DNA of 7,179 bases, taken from Lautropia sp. (lineage in GTDB: Bacteria; Pseudomonadota; Gammaproteobacteria; Burkholderiales; Burkholderiaceae_E). The DNA is taken from positions 1 to 7,179 of the forward strand of contig JACCRJ010000152.1 of assembly GCA_013813615.1 (NCBI GenBank), written 5' to 3'. Under the pieces are notes generated by a model. It was not told the origin of the DNA. It saw only the letters and a program-made list of their open reading frames with translations, and did not search any database. Shown here piece by piece: positions 1 through 6,397 of the stretch; the stretch's first letter is position 1; the number at the start of each line of letters is the position of its first letter. A program made the translations under genes and the position numbers.

Positions 1-1082
1 ATCCGTGGAAGCTCACCCACAGTGCCGGTGGTTCCAGTGGCGGGGCCGGCGCGGCGGTGGCCGGGCGCCTGGTACCGATCGCCCATGCCTCCGACGGCGC
101 CGGTTCGATCCGCATCCCGGCCAGTTGCTGCGGGCTGGTCGGGCTCAAGCCCAGCCGCGCGCTGATGCCGAACGGGCCCCTGAATGGCGAGGCGTGGGGC
201 GGCCTGGCGATGGAGCATGTCATCACCCAGTCGGTGCGGGACTGCGCCCTCGCGCTTGCGGCCAGCGCCGGCGCGGATGTCGGCGCCCTGTATCCGGCGC
301 CGGCGGTGTCGAGCCGGGGCTTGCGTCGGGTGGCTGCGCTGGCAGGGCAAGCCGATGGTGCGCAAGGCGAGTCCCACGCCGTCCGGTCTCGCCGCCAGCG
401 GTTACGGATCGGGTACATCGACAGCGACTTCGAGGGGCGCCCGGTCGACCCGCGGATCGCCGCCGCGGTGGTGCAGGTGGCGAGGACGCTCGAGGAACGC
501 GGCGGCCATCGGGTGGAGGCGGCACGGGTGCCGGTCGCGACCTCCGACATCGTCGAGACGGTCGTGAGAACGATGACCTGCTGGACCGCCGCCGGGATCG
601 AGCGATTCTGCCGGGCCAATCACCTCGACCCGGCGACGCTTCCGGAAGAAGCGCTCGAGCCCTCCACCTGGGGCGCCTTCAGAGCCGGCAAGGCGCTCAG
701 CGCCTCCGAATACATCGAGCTGCAGGCCGGGACCAACCGCATCGCCCGTGCGATCGGGGCAGCGGTCGACCGCTTCGACGTTCTGCTGCTGCCGGTGCTG
801 GCGGAACTGCCAGCCGTCCTCGGCCGTTTTGCAATGGACAACCCCGACTATCTCGACTACCGGCTCGGGCAGAATGGTCTGATTCATTATTCTCCCTTCA
901 CGCCGCTAGCCAACCTGACGGGGCAGCCGGCGCTGTCGCTGCCGCTGGCGATGACCGAAGGCCTGCCGATCGGCGTCCAGCTGGTCGGTCGGATCGGCGG
1001 CGATGCTGGCCTTCTCGCGTTGGCCGCGGACCTGGAGCGTTGGATGCCGTGGCGCGGGCGCATGCCGCCGCTGCTGTCATGA
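1..1082 (+). CDS. Amidase-signature family hydrolase, 5'-truncated by the window edge
   Basis: This is an amidase-signature (AS) enzyme, hydrolysing an amide bond with a Ser-cisSer-Lys triad. The visible 359 residues are read from base 3 and have no start codon, so the gene begins to the left of the window. The AS core is clear: GGSSGGAGAA at residues 9-18, then SDGAGSIRIPAS at 30-41, then CGLVGLKPSR. The two serines S11 and S35 are 24 residues apart, the spacing of the cis-Ser and nucleophile in fatty acid amide hydrolase (Ser217/Ser241). The catalytic Lys would lie in the missing N-terminus. The C-terminal block YSPFTPLANLTGQPALSLPL and the following GLPIGVQLVG are also typical. The overall style resembles the 6-aminohexanoate cyclic-dimer hydrolase (NylA-like) branch, but the substrate cannot be read from sequence. 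It is not a GatA call, as no gatC or gatB is seen. Family very likely; specificity unknown. Confidence 0.93.
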   Translation, partial: PWKLTHSAGGSSGGAGAAVAGRLVPIAHASDGAGSIRIPASCCGLVGLKPSRALMPNGPLNGEAWGGLAMEHVITQSVRDCALALAASAGADVGALYPAPAVSSRGLRRVAALAGQADGAQGESHAVRSRRQRLRIGYIDSDFEGRPVDPRIAAAVVQVARTLEERGGHRVEAARVPVATSDIVETVVRTMTCWTAAGIERFCRANHLDPATLPEEALEPSTWGAFRAGKALSASEYIELQAGTNRIARAIGAAVDRFDVLLLPVLAELPAVLGRFAMDNPDYLDYRLGQNGLIHYSPFTPLANLTGQPALSLPLAMTEGLPIGVQLVGRIGGDAGLLALAADLERWMPWRGRMPPLLS

Positions 1083-1133
1083 CGGACGCTGTCGCGTGGC
1101 GGATAATCGACAGCCTGCTAAAGGGTTCCTGCC

Positions 1134-1328
1134 ATGGTCCGTTTCCTGATTCCTGCGCTGATCGTCTTCAACCTGGTGCTTTTCGGCCGGGGGATGGGCT
1201 GGCTGCCGGGCCTGATCGGAGACATACCCGATCCCGGCCGGATCTCACGGCAGGTCAATCCGGAACAGGTCAAGATCCTGCCGGCCCCGCCGGCGCCGCC
1301 GCTCGGCAGGATTCCAGCGCGGCCTTGA
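1134..1328 (+). CDS. Small putative membrane-anchored protein, 64 aa, function unknown
   Basis: This 64-residue protein starts at ATG with an AAAGGG-type ribosome site 8 bases upstream. Residues 3-17 (RFLIPALIVFNLVLF) form one hydrophobic segment right at the N-terminus, so it is probably a single-pass inner-membrane protein or has an uncleaved signal anchor. After a short linker comes PGRISRQVNPEQVKIL (residues 34-49), then a Pro/Ala-rich tail. This layout (hydrophobic anchor, then a R-x-x-x-Q-V-N-P-E-x-V/I-x-x-L stretch) recalls small betaproteobacterial proteins that in some genomes carry a C-terminal SPOR domain; no SPOR domain is present here. It lies 51 bases after the amidase and 58 bases before the GGCT-like gene on the same strand, so the three could share a transcript. 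Function is not known. It could be a degenerate remnant of a longer SPOR-type protein. Confidence 0.6.
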   Translation: MVRFLIPALIVFNLVLFGRGMGWLPGLIGDIPDPGRISRQVNPEQVKILPAPPAPPLGRIPARP

Positions 1329-1386
1329 GCGGTTCGGGACCAGGGCCGCCACCGATGCAAGCCGTCTTCAGTCGTGCGGGTCTTCG

Positions 1387-1869
1387 GTGAAGCACGTCTT
1401 CACCTATGGCTCGCTCATGTTCGACCGGGTGTGGTCCGGCGTCGTCGGCGGGGATTACCCGGCTGCGGCTGCGACGCTGCCGGGTTACCTGCGGGAGCGG
1501 GTCCGGGGGCAGGACTATCCGTCTCTCGTGCATGCGCCGTCGCACGGGGCGGGTTGCCCGCAAGCGTCGGTCGACGGCGTCCTCTATCTTGGCGTCAACG
1601 ACGCCGACCTGGCGGTGCTGGACCGATTCGAAGGGTCCGACTACCGTCGCATTCCGGTCGAGGTGTTGCTTCGGGAGGAAGCGTCGGTCGACCCGGCGGG
1701 TCGCTTCGTCGCCGGCAGCAGGCTGTCGGCGGACACCTACCTGTTCACTGCCCGCGCGAAGGTCGAGCCGGGTCCGTGGGATCCGCGACGATTCGAGCGG
1801 GAGTGGATGGAGCGCTTCCTGCGGGAGTATCCGCCTCCGCCGGCCCCAGGCGGAAGGGGACGCGGCTGA
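1387..1869 (+). CDS. Gamma-glutamylcyclotransferase-like (AIG2/GGCT fold) protein
   Basis: 160 residues with GTG start. The start is fixed by the family motif: FTYGSLM at residues 5-11 is the diphosphate/glutamyl-binding loop that always sits at the extreme N-terminus, and no in-frame ATG or TTG occurs just upstream. VLDRFEGSDYRR (77-88) carries the conserved acidic residue, Glu82, which acts as the general base in characterised gamma-glutamyl cyclotransferases and gamma-glutamylamine cyclotransferases. VDGVLYLGV (62-70) and DTYLF (116-120) are beta strands of the GGCT fold. Family members release 5-oxoproline from gamma-glutamyl compounds, but many bacterial AIG2-like proteins have no known substrate, so the reaction is inferred. 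It is presumably cytosolic. The last 15 residues are Pro/Gly/Arg-rich, and the last 125 bases overlap the 3' end of the oppositely directed oxidoreductase gene. Confidence 0.85.
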   Translation: MKHVFTYGSLMFDRVWSGVVGGDYPAAAATLPGYLRERVRGQDYPSLVHAPSHGAGCPQASVDGVLYLGVNDADLAVLDRFEGSDYRRIPVEVLLREEASVDPAGRFVAGSRLSADTYLFTARAKVEPGPWDPRRFEREWMERFLREYPPPPAPGGRGRG

Positions 1870-2530
1870 TGGCGACGGGATCCAGCACCTGGAAACCGGT
1901 GCGACCGGGCTGCGCGATCTGGCGCATCGCTTGCGCCACCTTCGCCGCCGGCGTCGGCCGGTATTTTTCCAGCGGCCCCAGCAGCAGGGGCCCGAGGACT
2001 CGTCCGACCACGCGCGCTGCCGTCTCCCCCGGCCGCGGCTCGGCTCGCACGCCATCCAGGAACGACGGCCGCAGCGCCGCAGCATGCGGCAGGCCCAGCG
2101 CCTTGACCGCCTCTTCCGCTTCACCCTTGACACGCAGGTAGAAAACGCGTGATTTCGGGTCCGCGCCCAGGCTGCTGACGAAGACGAAGTGCCGCGCGCC
2201 GCCCCGCTTCGCCAGCTTCGCCATTTCCAGGACGAGGTCGTAATCCACCGCACGGAAGGCGGCCTCGCTGCCGGCTTTCCTGATAGTCGTGCCGAGGGCG
2301 CAGAAGACGGTGTCAAGCTGCACGCTGGGATTCCATTCGCCGATGCGCGAAAAGTCGACGATCTCGATCTGCAGCGGCGGCTCGGTCACCGGCGGCTGGC
2401 GCCGCGCCAGCACCACCACCGGCGCGAAGCGCCGGTCGCGGCGCAGCTGATTGCACAGTTCGGTCCCGACCATGCCGGAGGCGCCGGCAACCAGCGCGAT
2501 GCGCTGGCCCGCCGGATCGTCGGCCAGCAT
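1745..2530 (-). CDS. NAD(P)-binding oxidoreductase, HTATIP2/TIP30-like atypical SDR
   Basis: 261 residues from the ATG at 2530. An upstream in-frame ATG at 2596 exists, but the 2530 start has GAGG five bases upstream and immediately precedes the Rossmann fold, so it is preferred. The dinucleotide-binding motif VAGASGMVG lies at residues 14-22, VVLARR at 39-44 is the end of beta-2 (an Arg-Arg typical of NADP preference), CALGTTIRKAGS at 77-88, HFVFVSSLGAD at 114-124, and YLRVKGE at 131-137 is the Y-x-x-x-K active-site pair. The CALGTT...KAGS and YLxVKGE blocks are characteristic of the HTATIP2/TIP30 branch of atypical short-chain dehydrogenases. The substrate is unknown. The family-like part ends near residue 220 (QVLDPVA); the last 40 or so residues are low-complexity Pro/Ala and run antisense to the GGCT-like gene. 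It lies 88 bases downstream of the FIST gene on the same strand; a weak possible promoter (TTGCCT, 16 bases, GATACC) lies in that gap. Confidence 0.87.
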   Translation of the reverse strand: MLADDPAGQRIALVAGASGMVGTELCNQLRRDRRFAPVVVLARRQPPVTEPPLQIEIVDFSRIGEWNPSVQLDTVFCALGTTIRKAGSEAAFRAVDYDLVLEMAKLAKRGGARHFVFVSSLGADPKSRVFYLRVKGEAEEAVKALGLPHAAALRPSFLDGVRAEPRPGETAARVVGRVLGPLLLGPLEKYRPTPAAKVAQAMRQIAQPGRTGFQVLDPVAISRVPFRLGPAEADTPAGSAPSTPARIVADPTDPARPSRGQ

Positions 2531-2535
2531 GTTTT

Positions 2536-2539
2536 CCTC
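2536..2539 (-). promoter_or_regulatory. Ribosome-binding site deciding the oxidoreductase start
   Basis: On the minus strand GAGG lies five bases before the ATG at 2530. It supports the 261-residue form over the longer reading from 2596, whose extra 22 residues are charged and not family-like. Confidence 0.6.
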
Positions 2540-2618
2540 GGTCTGCACTTGCTCGGCTCCTCGCTCGCGGTATCGGGTCTCTGCAGCGTCAGGCAAAGGT
2601 ATCAGATGACGCGGCCGA

Positions 2619-3812
2619 TCAGATGAAAAGCGTCAGGACGCCGGTGTAGCCGTAAAGCGTGTCCCTCGCAATCTCGCCGTTGGCGTAGAAACCCACCAGC
2701 GGGAAGTCGCCCAGGTTGGCCTTGATCAGGCTCATCTCATGGCCGGCGTCGCCGAAGAGCGCCTCGCCTCGCGCCACGCAGGAGACGTAGATGCCGCCGC
2801 GGATGCTGTGCCCTTCCGACTCGATTTCCTCGCGCAGTTCGGTCGTCATCCGGATGAGATCCTGGCGCGCAGCGCGGGCATCCCGGGTGCAGAAGATCAG
2901 CCGCTCCCCCACTTCGGGTTGTTCCGCAATCGCCACCAACCGGTTCAAGGGGTCGATGCCGACCACGTTGCGCACGCGGTAGTCCGCAAAGCCGAAGCCT
3001 CGCTGGGTATTGGCTGCGGCGATGCCTGCGAACAGGCCGTTCCTCAGTCGCCCCGCCGGCAAAGCATCCAGGAGCCTCTCGCCGTCACGGCTGACGCGGA
3101 TTTCGGCTGCGACGTCTAGATCCGAGAGGAGGGTATCGAGTGCCGGCTCGTCGTCGAGCGAGGTGATCAGGTTGCCTTCGCAGGCGGTGATCCGGTGGTC
3201 TGCCGCCAGCGGCGAGCAGCCCTGGGTGACCCGGGTGCGGATACCCACGTCGCTGGCGAACGCGACGCCGGACATACCCCCCGAGAAGGTGTGGTTGGCG
3301 ATCTGCGGCAGGGGCGGGATGTCGCCGCTCGACAGGCCGCCGAAGAGATAACCCGCCTCGACCTTGCCGGACAGCTCGTGGATGAGGCCTTCCAGGTCGA
3401 CGAGGCCCGGATCGGCATGCACCAGTGCCGCCCAGGCAGCATCGGCGCCGGTGACGGTCTTGGTGCCAGGCGATGGCAACCGGGCGGTTCCGGAGAAGAC
3501 GCTGAAGCTCCCCGGCGGCAGTGCCGCAATCATGATGGCGATCGCGGGCTCGTTGCGATACTCGACCCCGCTCGAGAGAATTGCGCTTCCGACGGTACCG
3601 ACCCAGTCGATGACGCGGGTGCGGGTCTTCAGCAGCATCAGGATTTCGCTGGCGCACTCGGCCAGCGGTGCGCCGATGTAGACGAAGCCGAGGTTGCCGC
3701 GGCTGCTGTAGTTCGGGTTGTTGACCTGTCGCTCGACCTGCTCCAGCGCGAGTTCGGTACACATCCGCCACTGCGGATGGGTGGCGTGTCCGTAGCGAAA
3801 CAGCGTGTTCAT
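2619..3812 (-). CDS. FIST-domain sensory protein (FIST_N + FIST_C)
   Basis: 397 residues from the ATG at 3812. The open frame extends further upstream to 4019, but that extension is only an out-of-frame reading of the phaM tail. The chosen start has AGGGAG five bases upstream and overlaps the phaM stop as ATGA. The N-terminal half (about residues 35-195) matches the FIST_N pattern, including GFVYIG, GTVGSAILSSG and GYLFGGLSSG. The C-terminal half contains VTQGCSPLA, ITACEGNLITSLDDEPALDTL and the terminal FPLVGFYANGEI...LYGYTGVLTLF, which is diagnostic of FIST_C. FIST proteins are predicted cytosolic ligand-binding sensors, possibly for amino acids, and are often linked to signal transduction. 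No kinase, cyclase or DNA-binding domain is fused here, so it would need a partner. Its tight coupling to phaM suggests a role in granule or storage control, which is inference. No transmembrane segment is seen. Confidence 0.9.
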   Translation of the reverse strand: MNTLFRYGHATHPQWRMCTELALEQVERQVNNPNYSSRGNLGFVYIGAPLAECASEILMLLKTRTRVIDWVGTVGSAILSSGVEYRNEPAIAIMIAALPPGSFSVFSGTARLPSPGTKTVTGADAAWAALVHADPGLVDLEGLIHELSGKVEAGYLFGGLSSGDIPPLPQIANHTFSGGMSGVAFASDVGIRTRVTQGCSPLAADHRITACEGNLITSLDDEPALDTLLSDLDVAAEIRVSRDGERLLDALPAGRLRNGLFAGIAAANTQRGFGFADYRVRNVVGIDPLNRLVAIAEQPEVGERLIFCTRDARAARQDLIRMTTELREEIESEGHSIRGGIYVSCVARGEALFGDAGHEMSLIKANLGDFPLVGFYANGEIARDTLYGYTGVLTLFI

Positions 3813-3823
3813 TCCTGCTCCCT
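3809..3823 (-). promoter_or_regulatory. Translational coupling site: phaM stop / FIST start (ATGA) with ribosome site
   Basis: The minus strand reads AGGGAG, CAGGA, then ATGA: the FIST start ATG (3812-3810) shares two bases with the phaM stop TGA (3811-3809). The ribosome site lies inside the phaM coding sequence. Such a four-base overlap is the classic arrangement for terminating ribosomes to re-initiate on the next gene, so the two products are probably made in linked amounts. Confidence 0.85.
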
Positions 3824-4681
3824 GGCGTTGCCCTTCTTGCCGCGCCTGGGCTTCCTGGCCTTGCCGGCACCCCCGGCCTTGCCGCCACCGGCGGACTTGC
3901 GCGTTCCTCCCGGGGTGGGGGTGCGAGGTGACATCGGTGTGCCGGCATCCGCCGAGGCGGCCGTCTGGCCGGTTGCCGCCTGCGCGATCTGCCGGAAGTT
4001 CTCCTGCAGCATCTGCCACCAGCCGAGTGGATCGATACCGGCGCCCTTCGCGGCCAGTTGCTGCTCGCCTGCCGAAGCCGTTTCGGCAGCGGCACCCGCC
4101 GGGCTGTGCGCCGCGGCACCCGCCACCCGGGCGTGCGTCGCGGCCTGCTGGCCGCCAGTCTTGGTTGCCCCGGCGTCATCCTCCGAGGGCGCGGCAGCCG
4201 CAGGCCACGAGAACGGTAAAGATGACGGCATCGCCAGGGGCGACCAGTCGAAGCCGGCCGCCGGCATGCCGGCTGGTGCGGCGGTACCTGCGGGCTCGAC
4301 GGCCCCCGGCGCCGTCACGGACTTCTGGGCCGCTGCGGCCGCAAAACGTGCGAACGTCTGCGCCAGCGCGCCATCGGCAGGTTTGGCGGCCGGCCCAAAG
4401 CTCTCGGACACGGAGTTGAAGGCATTGAGCGTTCCGCGCTGGATCTCCAGGCCCTGGATCGTGCTGCGCAGCATGGTCTGGTTCAACGACAGCCACTGCT
4501 CGACCGCCCGCAGGTCCCGGATACGCTTGTCGATCTCCGCGACGTCGAGCGTCGGCGTGAAGGGCGTTGCAAGGCTGAAGTTGGACCAGGCCCGCTTGAC
4601 GAGGTCCATGCTGTCCATGACCTGGCCGAGACCCGCCAGGGCCATCTGGTTTACGTCGATTCCCTGGGAGCTGCTCGACAT
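3809..4681 (-). CDS. phaM: PhaM-family polyhydroxyalkanoate granule regulatory protein
   Basis: 290 residues; ATG at 4681 with GGGAG six bases upstream. The conserved N-terminal block spans residues 43-87: PTLDVAEIDKRIRDL, AVEQWLSLNQTMLRSTIQ and LEIQRGTLN, a predicted helical/coiled-coil segment that is the signature of PhaM. A long Ala/Pro-rich low-complexity linker follows (about 98-210), then a second short helical segment around DPLGWWQMLQENFRQIAQ (217-234). A strongly basic Gly/Lys/Arg tail comes last (about 252-290), ending GKARKPRRGKKGN. In Ralstonia eutropha PhaM binds PHA synthase PhaC1, activates it, and tethers granules to the nucleoid through a histone H1-like basic tail, helping to segregate granules at division. 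The same three-part layout is visible here. No phaC, phaB or phasin gene is in the window. The stop overlaps the FIST start, indicating co-translation. The upstream FAH gene is 81 bases away. Confidence 0.88.
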   Translation of the reverse strand: MSSSSQGIDVNQMALAGLGQVMDSMDLVKRAWSNFSLATPFTPTLDVAEIDKRIRDLRAVEQWLSLNQTMLRSTIQGLEIQRGTLNAFNSVSESFGPAAKPADGALAQTFARFAAAAAQKSVTAPGAVEPAGTAAPAGMPAAGFDWSPLAMPSSLPFSWPAAAAPSEDDAGATKTGGQQAATHARVAGAAAHSPAGAAAETASAGEQQLAAKGAGIDPLGWWQMLQENFRQIAQAATGQTAASADAGTPMSPRTPTPGGTRKSAGGGKAGGAGKARKPRRGKKGNAREQE

Positions 4682-4704
4682 GGGGATCTCCCGTTATGTT
4701 CGAT

Positions 4705-4757
4705 GGGTCGGGAATGCAGTCGTGACCGCGACCCCGAAATGTGCGCGTGCAGCGCGC
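4705..4757 (-). other. Inverted repeats in the FAH-phaM gap
   Basis: The 81-base gap holds two small inverted repeats. GCGCG (4743-4747) and CGCGC (4753-4757) flank a five-base loop and lie just after the FAH stop on the minus strand. GGGTCG (4705-4710) and CGACCC (4729-4734) are separated by 18 bases, just upstream of the phaM ribosome site. The first could be a weak terminator or attenuator, but it is followed only by ACATTTCGG, not a real T-run. The second could be an operator or mRNA structure. Neither matches a site I can name. Confidence 0.25.
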
Positions 4758-4762
4758 CTGTG

Positions 4763-5749
4763 TCAGATCTGGTTCGCGATGACTTCCTGCTCGATGGCGC
4801 CGAAGATCGACTTGCCTGCCGCGTCCAGCATCTCGATGCGGATGCGATCGCCGAACTTCATGAAGGGTGTGCTGGCCTTGCCGTCCTTGATCATCTCGAG
4901 GGCCCGGACTTCCGCGATGCAGGAGTAGCCGCGGCTTGCGTCCTTGTTGGAGACGGTTCCCGAGCCGACGATGGATCCGGCGCGCACCCTGCGGGTCTTG
5001 GCCATGTGCGCGATCAGCTGGGAGAAGCTGAACACCATGTCGTCCCCGGCCTGCGCCTGCCCCACCTGCTTGCCGTTCCAGAAACAGTCGATCGGCAGAT
5101 GCAGCCTGGCGTCGCGCCAGGCGCTGCCGAGCTCGTCCGGCGTGACGGCCACCGGCGAGAAAGCAGTAGCTGGTTTCGACTGGAAGAAGCCGAAGCCTTT
5201 GGCCAGTTCTGCCGGAACCAGGTTGCGCAGGCTCCAGTCGTTGACCAGCATCAGCAAGCGGATCTGGTCGGCGGCTTGGGGCGGCGTCGCGCCCATCGGC
5301 ACGTCCTCGACGATCACCGCAACCTCAGCTTCAAAGTCGATGCCCCAGTCCTCTGAGGCAAAGAGTGCGTCGTCCGTGGGACCGAGGAAGTCGTCGGACC
5401 CGCCCTGATACATCAGCGGGTCGGTCCAGAAGCTGGCTGGCAACTCGGCGTTGCGCGCCTTGCGCACCAGCTCCACATGGTTCACGTAGGCCGACCCGTC
5501 TGCCCACTGAAAGGCCCGCGGCAGCGGCGCCATGCACTGATAGGGGTCGAACTCGAAGGCGTGCTTGGCCTTGCCCTGGTTGAGCAGGTCGGAGAGGTCC
5601 TGGAGCTGCGGCGCGTGGAACGACCAGTCGTCCAGCGCCCGCTGCAGCGTAGCCGCGATGCCGTCCGCCAGCGCTGCGGTCTTGAGGTCCTGCGATACCA
5701 CGGCCAGCTGGCCGTCACGGGTCGCGTCTTTGATGGTGGCTAGCTTCAT
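4763..5749 (-). CDS. Fumarylacetoacetate hydrolase (FAH) family protein
   Basis: 328 residues from the ATG at 5749, where MKLATIKDATRDGQL is the family's usual beginning; the frame opens upstream to 5872 but those 41 residues are unlike the family. A GAGG lies only one base before the ATG, so the ribosome site is poorly placed. FAH-fold features: DFEAEVAVI (138-146) supplies the paired metal-ligand glutamates, Glu140 and Glu142; LVNDWSLRNL (168-177) supplies the third carboxylate, Asp171, as in NDWSARD of true fumarylacetoacetases; GSGTVSNKD (262-270) and FMKFGDRIRIEML (296-308) are the C-terminal barrel signatures. SAYVNHVELVRKAR and PLMYQGGSDDFLGP are features I associate with a proteobacterial subgroup of about 330 residues. 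The fumarylacetoacetase position corresponding to its first Asp ligand reads Asn90 here. The reaction is probably cleavage or decarboxylation of a 1,3-diketo acid, possibly in aromatic catabolism; the substrate is not determined. Confidence 0.9.
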   Translation of the reverse strand: MKLATIKDATRDGQLAVVSQDLKTAALADGIAATLQRALDDWSFHAPQLQDLSDLLNQGKAKHAFEFDPYQCMAPLPRAFQWADGSAYVNHVELVRKARNAELPASFWTDPLMYQGGSDDFLGPTDDALFASEDWGIDFEAEVAVIVEDVPMGATPPQAADQIRLLMLVNDWSLRNLVPAELAKGFGFFQSKPATAFSPVAVTPDELGSAWRDARLHLPIDCFWNGKQVGQAQAGDDMVFSFSQLIAHMAKTRRVRAGSIVGSGTVSNKDASRGYSCIAEVRALEMIKDGKASTPFMKFGDRIRIEMLDAAGKSIFGAIEQEVIANQI

Positions 5750-5898
5750 GGCCTCGGACCCGGAACAATCGTCACAGAATACCAAACGATGCAGCGCCGC
5801 GCGGCCAGCCTGACCGGGGCTCGGAAAACAGAGGATACTCGCCTCGATGCCTGCCCTCACTGCTGCCCTCACCCCCGACCAGGAGCAGGGATGAATCG
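5750..5898. promoter_or_regulatory. Divergent intergenic region between FAH and CoA-binding genes
   Basis: These 149 bases separate two divergently transcribed genes and should hold both promoters. For the + gene, a weak sigma70-like pair is visible: CTGACC (5810-5815), 18 bases, GATACT (5834-5839), each matching 4 of 6 consensus bases. For the - gene a TATTCT-like element lies near 5777-5782, with no convincing -35 box. An exact 10-base direct repeat is present nearer the + gene (see the separate entry). The promoter calls are tentative. Confidence 0.35.
5851..5872 (+). repeat. Short direct repeat CTGCCCTCAC x2, 12-base period
   Basis: CTGCCCTCAC occurs at 5851-5860 and again at 5863-5872, separated by TG. 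A 12-base period is close to one helical turn, so the copies would face roughly the same side of DNA. It lies between the candidate -10 element and the ribosome site of the CoA-binding gene. It may be a regulator half-site pair or simply chance in GC-rich DNA. Confidence 0.4.
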
Positions 5899-6378
5899 AT
5901 GACCGATATCGATACCTTGAGACGAATCCTCGCCACCAGCCGCGTGATAGCAGTGGTAGGGCTGTCCGCGGAATGGCATCGGCCGAGCTTCTTCGCCGCG
6001 AAGTACATGAAGGAACATGGCTACCGGATCGTGCCGATCAACCCGAAGTATCCGTCGATACTCGGCGAGCCCAGCTATCCGTCGCTTCAGTCGCTGCCGC
6101 CCGACCTCGCTGCCGCCGTCGACATCGTCGACTGCTTCCGGCGCACGGAAGACATCCTCCCGATTGCCCAGGATGCGGTCGCGATCCGCGCGAAGGTGCT
6201 GTGGCAGCAGATCGGCGTCAGGAACCTCGAGGCGGATGCGCTGGCCCGGCAGCACGGGCTCGATTCGGTGATGGACCGGTGCGTGAAGATCGAGCATGCG
6301 CGCCTGTTCGGCGGCCTCAGCTGGGCGGGGGTCAACACCGGCATCATCTCCGCGCGGCGCCCGCGGTACCTGCCATAG
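5899..6378 (+). CDS. CoA-binding domain protein (YccU-like)
   Basis: 159 residues; ATG start with AGGG eight bases and AGGAG thirteen bases upstream. It is a single Rossmann-like CoA-binding domain of the small stand-alone type. IAVVGLSAEWHRPSFFAAKYM (residues 17-37) is the nucleotide-binding loop and first helix; YRIVPINPKY (42-51) is beta-2; VDIVDCFRR (74-82) and LWQQIGV (101-107) are core strands; VMDRCVKIEHARL (124-136) is the characteristic C-terminal motif. Related domains occur in succinyl-CoA synthetase alpha and protein acetyltransferases, but stand-alone members have no settled role; cytosolic CoA or acyl-CoA binding is inferred. Length and ends look normal, so the gene is intact even though its stop codon lies directly at the border of the plasmid-derived fragments. 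Confidence 0.92.
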   Translation: MTDIDTLRRILATSRVIAVVGLSAEWHRPSFFAAKYMKEHGYRIVPINPKYPSILGEPSYPSLQSLPPDLAAAVDIVDCFRRTEDILPIAQDAVAIRAKVLWQQIGVRNLEADALARQHGLDSVMDRCVKIEHARLFGGLSWAGVNTGIISARRPRYLP

Positions 6379-6397
6379 GAGCCTGCGCGGCGGCCGG

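Noticed and set aside
5..1390. 461-codon open frame on + overlapping the amidase
   Set aside because: It is Arg/Gly/Ala-rich with no motif. The amidase frame carries the full AS signature, so this is an out-of-frame reading.
2189..2626. 145-codon open frame on + opposite the oxidoreductase
   Set aside because: It is the antisense of a well-supported Rossmann-fold gene and has no recognisable motif.
3813..4019. 69-residue N-terminal extension of the FIST protein
   Set aside because: It reads the phaM tail in another frame; the ATG at 3812 has a ribosome site and the ATGA overlap, and family homology begins there.
3195..4928. 577-codon open frame on + opposite phaM and the FIST gene
   Set aside because: It is an antisense shadow kept open by high GC content. 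It shows Ala/Arg/Pro-rich composition without domains, while the minus strand has clear phaM and FIST proteins.
4703..5356. 217-codon open frame on + opposite the FAH gene
   Set aside because: It is the antisense shadow of a gene with clear FAH metal-ligand motifs.
5750..5872. 41-residue N-terminal extension of the FAH-family protein
   Set aside because: The family normally starts at MKLATIKD; the upstream residues are not family-like and overlap the divergent promoter region.
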